Assembly (NCBI GenBank): GCA_937943625.1
Contig: CALEAD010000018.1
Coordinates: 41,281-105,280, forward strand
Source of the DNA: an uncultured Anaerolineae bacterium
GTDB lineage: Bacteria > Chloroflexota > Anaerolineae > Promineifilales > Promineifilaceae
DNA length: 64,000 nt
Direction of reading: 5' to 3'
In this document: one piece after another, positions 45,283-52,235 of the stretch
Layout of the letters: each line of letters starts with the position of its first letter
Numbering within the stretch: position 1 is the stretch's first letter
The notes under the pieces: model-generated
What the model was told of the DNA's origin: nothing
Seen by the model: the letters and a program-made list of their open reading frames with translations, nothing else
Database searches by the model: none
Program-made: the position numbers and the translations under genes

Positions 45283-46272
45283 ATGCAACACGCCCCACAA
45301 ATCAAGGCGTTCATGCGCCACCACTTTCGTCACTTCAATGCGGCCGCTTTGGTAGATGCCGCCGAAGGCTACAGCCAGTTTCTGGCAGAGGGCAATCAGA
45401 TGCTACTAGCCATGGCCGGCGCCATGAGCACGGCCGAATTAGGACTTTCCCTCGCCGAAATGATTCGCCAGGACAAAGTACACGCTATTAGCTGCACCGG
45501 TGCCAACCTCGAAGAAGACCTGTTCAACCTGGTAGCCCATGACCATTACGTGCGCCTGCCCAACTACCGCGACCTGACCCCAGCCCAAGAACAAGAACTG
45601 CTGGAGCGCCACCTCAACCGCGTCACCGACACCTGCATCCCCGAAGAAGAAGCCATTCGCCGCATTGAAAGCAACGTGTTAGACGACTGGATCAAGGCCG
45701 ACCGCAGCGGGCAGCGCTACTTCCCGCACGAATTCTTCTACCACATCCTGTCAAGCGGTGAATTGGAACCGTTTTATCAGATCGATCCTAAAGATAGCTG
45801 GCTGATGGCCGCAGCGCAAAAGAATCTGCCCCTGTTTGTGCCCGGATGGGAGGATTCCACCCTGGGCAACATTTATGCTGCGCACTGTCTGCGCGGCCAC
45901 ATTCGCAACGTCCACACCGTGCGCAACGGCATCGAGTACATGATGAGTCTGGCTGAATGGTACGAACGGCAAGTGAGCGCGCGCCACGTTGGCTTCTTTC
46001 AGATTGGCGGCGGCATTGCCGGTGACTTTCCCATTTGTGTGGTGCCCATGATGCGCCAGGACCTGGAGCGAACCGATATTCCCCTGTGGGGCTACTTTTG
46101 CCAGATCAGCGATTCTACGACCAGCTATGGCTCCTATTCTGGCGCCATCCCCAATGAAAAAATTACCTGGGAGAAACTGAGCATAGACACCCCCCGTTTC
46201 GTCATAGAATCCGATGCCACAATTGTAGCGCCGCTGATTTTTGCCTACGTGCTGGCAAGCGAAACTTTATGA
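45283..46272 (+). CDS. deoxyhypusine synthase-like protein (possible homospermidine synthase)
   Basis: A 329-residue member of the deoxyhypusine synthase fold, NAD-dependent enzymes that move an aminobutyl group. The active-site Lys region SGAIPNEKITWEKLSID (about 286-302, Lys 298) keeps the Lys of the eukaryotic WGK motif as WEK. HAISCTGANLEEDL near 67-80 and GGGIAGDF near 242-249 are the NAD-binding parts. Bacteria lack eIF5A, so a protein substrate is unlikely. With arginine decarboxylase and agmatinase upstream, an aminobutyl acceptor such as putrescine (giving homospermidine) is a fair inference. Start follows AAAGGAG. Confidence 0.85.
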   Translation: MQHAPQIKAFMRHHFRHFNAAALVDAAEGYSQFLAEGNQMLLAMAGAMSTAELGLSLAEMIRQDKVHAISCTGANLEEDLFNLVAHDHYVRLPNYRDLTPAQEQELLERHLNRVTDTCIPEEEAIRRIESNVLDDWIKADRSGQRYFPHEFFYHILSSGELEPFYQIDPKDSWLMAAAQKNLPLFVPGWEDSTLGNIYAAHCLRGHIRNVHTVRNGIEYMMSLAEWYERQVSARHVGFFQIGGGIAGDFPICVVPMMRQDLERTDIPLWGYFCQISDSTTSYGSYSGAIPNEKITWEKLSIDTPRFVIESDATIVAPLIFAYVLASETL

Positions 46273-46380
46273 GTAAGCGTGCAATCCCACCCCTGCCATA
46301 TTCTCGCCTGCGGCAGCAAAACGCAAATGGTAGACAACCCCTGACGCTTGTGATACTCTTATACTTACTTAGTAATAATT

Positions 46381-46539
46381 ATGCCTGTTGCAAACATCAC
46401 AATCGTTTCTGACCAGGAGCAAAAGCTTATTTCTAACCACTACCGAGCCTGGAAGCCCTTAAATTGGTTTAACTGGTTAGTGCTCTGCCAGTACCACCAG
46501 CTAGATGAGCTTGGTAGCTATTTTTTCACACCAAACTGA
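46381..46539 (+). CDS. possible small protein upstream of the receiver gene
   Basis: A 52-codon frame starting MPVANITIVSDQEQKLI and rich in aromatic residues (WKPLNWFNWLVLCQYHQL), ending 7 bases before the next start. It has no Shine-Dalgarno and no family I recognise; the TAATAAT just before the ATG could be a -10. It may be leader sequence only. Confidence 0.25.
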   Translation: MPVANITIVSDQEQKLISNHYRAWKPLNWFNWLVLCQYHQLDELGSYFFTPN

Positions 46540-46546
46540 GGAATTC

Positions 46547-46966
46547 ATGAGCACTCACATGAGCACTCACGCTGCCGAGAATGTTCAGGAAAAAAAGCGC
46601 GTCGTCTGCATCGAAGACGAACTGGAAATGATCGAACTGGTAAAGCTCATTCTAGGGCGGAATAAGTTCGAAGTGACAGGAGCCGTTGGCGGGGAGGAAG
46701 GATTGAGGCTCATTGCTGAGCTGAAACCTGACCTCGTGCTTTTGGATCTCATGATGCCGGAAATGGATGGTTGGGAGGTTTATCAGAAGATGAAGGCCTC
46801 TGAGGAAATGCGCCACATTCCGGTTATTGTGGTGACGGCGAAAGCACAAAGTATTGATCGCGTGCTGGGGCTGCATATCGCCAAAGTAAACGATTACATC
46901 ACCAAGCCCTTTGGTCCACAAGAACTGCTGGAAAGTGTGGATCGCGTGTTGAATAATTTGACCTAA
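46547..46966 (+). CDS. stand-alone response regulator receiver protein
   Basis: A 139-residue CheY-like protein. After an 18-residue polar N-terminus the receiver domain shows acidic pair EDE near 23-25, phosphoacceptor Asp in LVLLDLMMPEMDG near 70, Thr in VIVVTAKAQ and Lys in YITKPFGP. No output domain. Its partner kinase is not adjacent; the orphan kinase at 6370 is one candidate among many. Start ATG 46547 follows TGAGGA. Confidence 0.9.
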   Translation: MSTHMSTHAAENVQEKKRVVCIEDELEMIELVKLILGRNKFEVTGAVGGEEGLRLIAELKPDLVLLDLMMPEMDGWEVYQKMKASEEMRHIPVIVVTAKAQSIDRVLGLHIAKVNDYITKPFGPQELLESVDRVLNNLT

Positions 46967-47097
46967 GCCCGCTCCTGTACTTGTCCGGCTGGATGTGAGT
47001 TTGTTGCAGTGGCTGTAAAACCCTCTGGCCAAAACTGTGACGATGGAGTGACACAAAGCTGACTGCAGAACAAATCCCTGGAACAACTGTTTGTGGT

Positions 47098-47126
47098 AAA
47101 GAGACCTGTTAAACCAGGTCTCTTTT
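47098..47126 (+). terminator. intrinsic terminator after the receiver gene
   Basis: AAAGAGACCTG / CAGGTCTCTTTT with loop TTAAAC. Confidence 0.85.
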
Positions 47127-47151
47127 GGTAACTTGCGTTTAGAGATGGATA

Positions 47152-47237
47152 CTGACGTTTTTGCTGGCTGCCAGTATAGCGTGATTTGCCAAATCGCGCT
47201 ACGGCGCCAGACGTCAGCACAGATTTCGCCAGACTCC
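47152..47237. repeat. family A palindromic repeat, copy 5
   Basis: TGACGTTTTTGCTGGCTG to TTTCGCCAGACTCC. Centre GTGATTTGCCAAATCGCGC is highly symmetric. Confidence 0.75.
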
Positions 47238-47282
47238 AGTTAGTAAGTGACAATGTCCCTACATGGTCCATTTACTTTGTTC

Positions 47283-47420
47283 GGCATGGTTCATGACACT
47301 CTGGAGAAGGTACTTTACAATTTTTTTGACCGCCGACGGCCAACTACCGATCACGACACTGAAGAGGTATGGCGCTCTGCGGTCGGCGGTCGAATTTGTA
47401 AAGATACTTTGAACCATGCT
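47283..47420. repeat. family C repeat, copy 5
   Basis: GGCATGGTTCATG to CTTTGAACCATGC, with inner TTTTTTTGACCGCCGACGG and GCGGTCGGCGGTCGAATTTG. With copy 5 of family A it fills the gap 46967-47473. Confidence 0.75.
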
Positions 47421-47473
47421 CTTTGTTCTTTACCCGTTACCCTGGCTAGCTGGTCAAAGCGTGGGAGATAGCT

Positions 47474-48319
47474 GTGCGCATTCGTTTCTGGGGAGTACGT
47501 GGCACAATTCCCGTTCCAGGACCAGACACGATTCGTGTAGGTGGTAATACCTCTTGCATAGAGGTGCGCACGTCTGACGATCAGCTCATCATCATTGATG
47601 CTGGTTCCGGTATTCGGCGCCTGGGGCAGATGTTGCAGCAAGAAACGACGGGGCGCATTACGGGTAACATCCTCATCAGTCACACCCACTGGGATCACAT
47701 TCAGGGGTTGCCTTTTTTTTCCCCGGCACTTGGTCGCAATAATCGCTTTGTCCTGGTTGGGCAAAAGCGCGTGGATAAGCGCCTGGAAGAGATATTGGCC
47801 GGTCAATTCATTGAGCCATATCTGCCCTTCTCGTACAAAACTTTGCCGGCCGACCTGATTGTGAAGGAAGTGAACAATGGAGAAACGATCATTATCGGCG
47901 AAAACACGAGTGTTCAGGTTGCGGAGCTGGAGCACCCAGGGGGTTGCCTGGGTTTTCGCATTGAAAATGATGGTGTGGTTTTTGCCTATTGCAGCGATAC
48001 CAGCCACCCGGATGGGGGTTTGAATGAAAATGTGCTGCGCCTGGCAGAAGGGGCGGATTTGTTGGTGCATGATACGCATTTTACCTCGATGGCGGAGCGA
48101 AATAAATTTTCTGACTGGGGTCACAGCGCCTGGTTAGAGGCGGCGCAGGTGGCAATTGAAGCCAGGGTGAAGGCGCTGAGCCTGTTTCACTATGCGCCGG
48201 ATGTGACGGATGATGAGGTGGAAGAGATGCTGGGGCGGACGCGTGCAGTCTACCCGCGCACGATGATGGCGCGGGAGGGGTTGACTGTTCATCTGCCTTT
48301 GCCGCAAGAGGTTTGGTGA
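47474..48319 (+). CDS. metallo-beta-lactamase fold hydrolase (cyclic phosphodiesterase-like)
   Basis: A 281-residue MBL protein starting with GTG: MRIRFWGVRGTIPVPGPDTIRVGGNTSC is the opening typical of the PhnP/RNase Z-like branch and related proteins often found near signalling genes. Metal motif SHTHWDHIQG near 71-80, His in LEHPGGCLGFRI, Asp in YCSDTSHP and His in LVHDTHFTS are all present. Probably a phosphodiesterase, substrate unknown. Convergent with the SRPBCC genes, 10 bases apart. Confidence 0.88.
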   Translation: MRIRFWGVRGTIPVPGPDTIRVGGNTSCIEVRTSDDQLIIIDAGSGIRRLGQMLQQETTGRITGNILISHTHWDHIQGLPFFSPALGRNNRFVLVGQKRVDKRLEEILAGQFIEPYLPFSYKTLPADLIVKEVNNGETIIIGENTSVQVAELEHPGGCLGFRIENDGVVFAYCSDTSHPDGGLNENVLRLAEGADLLVHDTHFTSMAERNKFSDWGHSAWLEAAQVAIEARVKALSLFHYAPDVTDDEVEEMLGRTRAVYPRTMMAREGLTVHLPLPQEVW

Positions 48320-48329
48320 ATGTTGGCCC

Positions 48330-48986
48330 TCAGGGAGCGTTTGAAGTGTCTTGGAGCAGGGTGGCGACTTCGCGCGCGACATGCCGCAGCCAAAGGCGAT
48401 AGGAGCGCTTGAAGAGGAGGAAGCCCCCGCTAAGTAGGACGAGCAGGGCGAGAAGAAAGCCGGGGAGGAAGATGAGGAGCCGGTTGGGTGGGTAATGGGT
48501 GTGTGATGGATTGGTGGGCATCACGGCCGTTTCTTTTCCTGCCGCAAGCGCTGCTAAAGCGGTCAGGTTTTGGCGAATGAGGGCGCGGGTGACAGTTTCC
48601 AGATAGGGTCGGCCAATTTCGGCTAACTCCCCAATGACCTGAATTTCCCCTTCGTAGTGCAGGTGGGTGATTTCGCCAGCTGCCTCGAGCCAGACACGGC
48701 CGTTGCCCACCAGTCGTTCTTCGGCCCCATACCCTTCCGCCACCACACTATAGCCAACGCCTGGCTGCCATTCGGTCAGGCTGATTTTGCCGGTGAAGCG
48801 GCGTTGCACCACGCCGGCATGCACATTCAGCACCCCCCAATACTGCCTGCCTCCCAGGTAGGTCAATTGTTCGCAATCAGGCATGGCTGCTTTCAGCCGC
48901 ATGGGGTCTTGTAAAATAGCCCACACGGCAGCAGCATGCGTCTGGATGGGTTGGGTGCCGGTAATGGATATTGTTTCACTGCTCAT
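48330..48986 (-). CDS. CoxG-like SRPBCC protein with C-terminal membrane helix
   Basis: A 218-residue protein. Residues 1-150 form a CoxG/START-like domain (MSSETISITGTQPIQTHAAAVW..LQDPMRLKAAMPDCEQL; GVLNVHAGVVQRRFTGKISL). A short linker and one transmembrane helix (LLIFLPGFLLALLVLLSGGFLLF, about 170-192) follow. In CO dehydrogenase systems CoxG recruits maturation factors to the membrane; here no coxMSL genes are nearby, so a general lipid- or cofactor-binding role is possible. Its start overlaps the end of the next SRPBCC gene by 11 bases. Confidence 0.8.
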   Translation of the reverse strand: MSSETISITGTQPIQTHAAAVWAILQDPMRLKAAMPDCEQLTYLGGRQYWGVLNVHAGVVQRRFTGKISLTEWQPGVGYSVVAEGYGAEERLVGNGRVWLEAAGEITHLHYEGEIQVIGELAEIGRPYLETVTRALIRQNLTALAALAAGKETAVMPTNPSHTHYPPNRLLIFLPGFLLALLVLLSGGFLLFKRSYRLWLRHVAREVATLLQDTSNAP

Positions 48987-49431
48987 AAACGGCCGTTTCC
49001 TCCAGACGCGCGCGCAAACAGATGAAGAAAGGTTGCAAAATTTTCAGCGCCACCTGATTTGCCATTTGCCGTAAGACGGGACTGGGTAGCTCCATCTCTG
49101 CCTCCAGCGTCACCATTGTCCCGGCTCCGTTGGCCCCCAGGACAATGCGCCCCGTCATCGGTAGTCCCTGGCTCCCCAGAAGCAGTTCTGCTTCCCAGCC
49201 GACTCGTTCATACGGTAAGGCTTCGCCCCATTGGATGAACAGGGGGACCTGAATGATTGGCTCTTCTGCGGTAGCGCTCCACACCAGCAGCAGGCGATAA
49301 CTGCGCTGCGGCTCCACCTCCTGCCACTCGGCCAGGCCAGGCAGGCATTGGCTCAGCAGATGTGGGTTAAACATCGCCTGCCAGATTTTCTGTGGCGTTG
49401 CCTGAATGGTTATCGTTGTCACAAAGCGCAT
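48976..49431 (-). CDS. SRPBCC family protein
   Basis: A 151-residue protein of the START/polyketide-cyclase-like fold: RFVTTITIQATPQKIWQAMFNPHLLSQCLPGLAEWQ, with a hydrophobic pocket pattern. Upstream gene of the CoxG-like protein and weakly similar to it, so perhaps a duplicated pair. Start ATG 49431; a GTG at 49443 is also in frame. Confidence 0.75.
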   Translation of the reverse strand: MRFVTTITIQATPQKIWQAMFNPHLLSQCLPGLAEWQEVEPQRSYRLLLVWSATAEEPIIQVPLFIQWGEALPYERVGWEAELLLGSQGLPMTGRIVLGANGAGTMVTLEAEMELPSPVLRQMANQVALKILQPFFICLRARLEETAVYEQ

Positions 49432-49541
49432 CGTCTTGTCCACGTCAATCGGGGTTTATTGATCTTACGCCATACGGGGGAAAATGAAAAGCGGCAAAAC
49501 TGCCTCTGGTTGGCTGGCTGTCGGATTGCTATCATTCTCTC

Positions 49542-50354
49542 ATGAGCTTTGTCAAGGATGTAGATGCGCTGGTAACGGCCGTGAAACAATCGAAGAAATA
49601 TGCCGATACCTGTGAAGAAACGGTGCGCCAGTTGGCAGCTGAGGCGCTGCGCCGCCACAAAAAGCCCAAACAGGCGTTGAAAGCAGTGCGCGCCCAATTG
49701 CACAGCATCATGGCCCCCTACCTGGGCGACCCTCTGTACGAGGAGGCCAGCAGGCGATTAACGGCCGTTTTTGCCACGCAAGACCCCAGCCAGATCAAGG
49801 CTGCCTGCTACGACATTCTCCAAGAGCACCTCTCCACCCAGGAGCGTTTGCCCATTCTGGAAACCTTTTACCGCGAAATTTTTCGCATTACCGGGCCACC
49901 GGCCACACTGCTCGACCTGGCCTGTGGTCTCAACCCCCTGGCCTTTCCCTGGATGGGGCTACCCACCAACACCCGCTTCTACGCTTATGACATTCACGAG
50001 CCGCGCATTGCCTTCATCAACGACTATTTTTCGCTCCAGGGGCTAGAGCCGCTGGCCAGGGTGCAAGACATTGCCCTCCACTTTCCCCAAGAGCAGGGAG
50101 ATGTGGCTTTATTTCTGAAAGAGATGCCCCGCTTTATGCGCAATTACGGCAACCTGGGACGGCCGTTGCTAGAAAGCCTGAACGTCCGCTGGCTGGTCAT
50201 TTCCTTTCCCACCGTGAGCACACACGGCGGTCGTAGCCTGATAAACCGTTACCGCGACTTTATGCAGCAGCTCATTGCCGGTCATAACTGGCTGATGACG
50301 GAACTGCTGTTCGCCAGCGAGCTGCTATTCTGTGTACAGAAGCAGGGGAAATGA
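49542..50354 (+). CDS. 16S rRNA (guanine-1405 N7)-methyltransferase homologue (Rmt/ArmA/FmrO family)
   Basis: A 270-residue SAM-dependent methyltransferase. The N-terminal helical rRNA-binding domain (about 1-105: VTAVKQSKKYADTCEETVRQLA; KPKQALKAVRAQLHSIMAPYL) and the LSTQERLPILETFYREIF linker match the FmrO/ArmA family. The SAM motif is LLDLACGLNPLAFPWM (about 123-138), then FYAYDIHEPRIAFIN and a late VISFPTVSTHGGRSLINRYRDF. Methylation of G1405 blocks 4,6-disubstituted 2-deoxystreptamine aminoglycosides. No producer cluster or mobile element is adjacent and composition is like its neighbours, so it looks resident. Activity on the ribosome is inferred. Confidence 0.88.
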   Translation: MSFVKDVDALVTAVKQSKKYADTCEETVRQLAAEALRRHKKPKQALKAVRAQLHSIMAPYLGDPLYEEASRRLTAVFATQDPSQIKAACYDILQEHLSTQERLPILETFYREIFRITGPPATLLDLACGLNPLAFPWMGLPTNTRFYAYDIHEPRIAFINDYFSLQGLEPLARVQDIALHFPQEQGDVALFLKEMPRFMRNYGNLGRPLLESLNVRWLVISFPTVSTHGGRSLINRYRDFMQQLIAGHNWLMTELLFASELLFCVQKQGK

Positions 50355-50401
50355 CGTAACTGCCAGGCTGGCCAGAAGGTTTGTCAATGGGAGTCCTTTA
50401 G

Positions 50402-50704
50402 CTGCCAGAGGTGGAAGTGCTGGCCAGCCACGACATTGCCCTGCTGCCCCCCATCCCTGGGCCTTGGGGCAACGTGCGCAGCAATGCAAAAGCCCTGGCC
50501 GCGCACACCTGTGGGTTGCCAGTTACCAGCGGTCTGAATTACGCTGAGCTGCATCGCCTCGTTTCGTCACCGGCCATGCGCGCGCACCTGGGGCAGCAGG
50601 GGTACGCGGAGGTAGTTATGCGCGGGTCAGCTGCGCAGTCCGCTGCCGAATGGCTGGCCTTGCTGCTGGCGCACAGGCTGGAGAAAAGCAACAACCATGC
50701 TTGA
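50402..50704 (+). pseudogene. glycosyltransferase-like remnant (C-terminal part)
   Basis: About 100 codons opening after a TAG at 50399: VLASHDIALLPPIPGPWGN..SNAKALAAHTCGLPVTSGLNY resembles the donor-binding C-terminal end of GT4-like glycosyltransferases. The N-terminal domain is absent; upstream is the end of the methyltransferase gene. The only start is GTG 50411 without a Shine-Dalgarno. Probably the truncated tail of a lost gene. Confidence 0.45.
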
Positions 50705-50781
50705 TGAGAGGTGGTGACGGGGTGTTTGTTGCTTTTTAAGGCGTTCAAGCAGTTGCCTGTCACCTTGCCAGACATTTCCCT

Positions 50782-51576
50782 CTAAGCCATCAGGACAACC
50801 ATCGCGCCAAAACGCCCTGTTTTCCCCTTTTCGGCGCGGTGTGAATAAAAGAGGTCCGTGCGGCAGGCGGTGCAGCAGCCAGAAAGCTCAACCTGCTGCA
50901 CGCCGGCACGCAGCAGGCAGCGCCGGTTTGCTTCCGGCAGATCAAAATGGGGGCGCGCGCTCCTGCCATTGGGCACAGGCAGCAGCAATGTCTGATTATC
51001 GGTGAAGGCGGCGCGAACGGCGCTGATGACCGGTTCTCCTACTTCATAGCAACATGGGCCAATGCAAGGGCCAACGGCCGCTATCAGGTCACCCGGCCTG
51101 CTGCCGAACTGCTGCTGCATGGCGCGCACCATGGCACCGGGCAAGTCTTTGACCGCACCCTGCCAGCCAGCATGACCCAGGCCAATGGCGTGCTGCACCG
51201 GGTCGTAGAGCAGGATGGGGGTGCAATCGGCAAAGTTCATCGTCAGGGCGCAGCCCGGTTCGTTGGTGATCAAGCCATCGCTGTGCGGAACCCACGTGCC
51301 ATTTTGCGCCTGGGTAACGGCCGTTACCGCATTGCCATGTACCAGATGGGCATGGACAACCGTGTCGCTGTCGCGGCCAAATAACCCATAAGCGCGGCGG
51401 CGGTTGGCATACACCCGTTCCACCTCATCTGCCACGGAGACGCTGAGGTTGAGACTGGCAAAAGGGGCAGGACTAAAGCCTCCCTGGCGGGTGAAGACGG
51501 CGTGTTGAACACGGCCGTTTGCCGGCCAGGTGGCGAATTGCAAATAGGGCAGGTTTGCTTGATGAAGCAGCTTCAT
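50782..51576 (-). CDS. pgeF: peptidoglycan editing factor (YfiH/laccase-domain family)
   Basis: A 264-residue protein of the multicopper-oxidase-like Cu-oxidase_4 family, now known to remove misincorporated amino acids from peptidoglycan precursors. Conserved His and Cys: VVHAHLVHGNAV, TMNFADCTPILL, GLGHAGWQGAVKDLPG, VGPCIGPCCYEVG and a C-terminal SGCCTACRTDLFYSHR..KGKTGRFGA. Full length. Its start overlaps the stop of the Rpn-like gene by 4 bases, so it is read as a downstream partner. Confidence 0.93.
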   Translation of the reverse strand: MKLLHQANLPYLQFATWPANGRVQHAVFTRQGGFSPAPFASLNLSVSVADEVERVYANRRRAYGLFGRDSDTVVHAHLVHGNAVTAVTQAQNGTWVPHSDGLITNEPGCALTMNFADCTPILLYDPVQHAIGLGHAGWQGAVKDLPGAMVRAMQQQFGSRPGDLIAAVGPCIGPCCYEVGEPVISAVRAAFTDNQTLLLPVPNGRSARPHFDLPEANRRCLLRAGVQQVELSGCCTACRTDLFYSHRAEKGKTGRFGAMVVLMA

Positions 51577-52133
51577 GATGGCCTGGAAACTTTCATAGGT
51601 CGCATTACAAACGGACTGACCATCTGCCGGGCTGACTGGTTGAAATGCGAACCAGTCATTTCCAGCGTGATGAGAGCTGTTTCAAACTGGTCGGCCGTTT
51701 CCACCGTTGCCACGCGTTTGAGCAACATCCGCAGATCCTCCAGCTCTGTCAGCCCCTCCAAGCACGCCTGACACCGCGCCTCAGGCACACCCAACCGCAG
51801 CGCCAGCAGCGCTTCCAGCTCCTGACGCTCCCAAAAGCGCACCATATACCGCAGCAGTTGAAAGGCAACGTGCGGGTCAGGATAGCTTTTGTGCTCAAAG
51901 AGAAAGTAGACACAAGCCAGTTCGCCGCTGCGCAGACGGGGCTGATAAATCAGGTCGGTCTGGTGCACCTGCATTTCCGCGTCAATAAAGCTGCCTTCCT
52001 GTAGCGCCAGGTCTTCCAGGCCAAGCGTTTGCTGGAGCGGCTGGGCCAGATAGGTTTGCAGGTAGCTGCGCGCAATCGCCACCGCCTGGAAGCTCTGGCG
52101 AAAGAAGCGGTCATGCGGATTTTGCATCGTCAT
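51573..52133 (-). CDS. Rpn/YhgA-like PD-(D/E)XK nuclease, shortened
   Basis: A 186-residue protein. The N-terminus NPHDRFFRQSFQAVAIARSYLQTYL and YFLFEHKSYPD match Rpn-family recombination-promoting nucleases (Asp in HDRFF, Glu-x-Lys in FEHKS as catalytic residues). The proline-rich central segment that normally follows (PIIPIVLYHG-type) is absent; the text jumps from LLRYMVRFWERQELEAL to a C-terminal-like LEDLRMLLKRVA. The usual length is near 300, so an internal deletion is likely, although the frame is intact. ATG 52133 or 52127. Confidence 0.75.
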   Translation of the reverse strand: MTMQNPHDRFFRQSFQAVAIARSYLQTYLAQPLQQTLGLEDLALQEGSFIDAEMQVHQTDLIYQPRLRSGELACVYFLFEHKSYPDPHVAFQLLRYMVRFWERQELEALLALRLGVPEARCQACLEGLTELEDLRMLLKRVATVETADQFETALITLEMTGSHFNQSARQMVSPFVMRPMKVSRPS

Positions 52134-52235
52134 GCAGCGATTATAGCAAAGACAGGTGGCCGCAGACAGGTTTCCCCTATTTTACCCCGATAGCGCATAA
52201 CCATGTTATAATCGCACAGCAGGAACATTTGAGCT

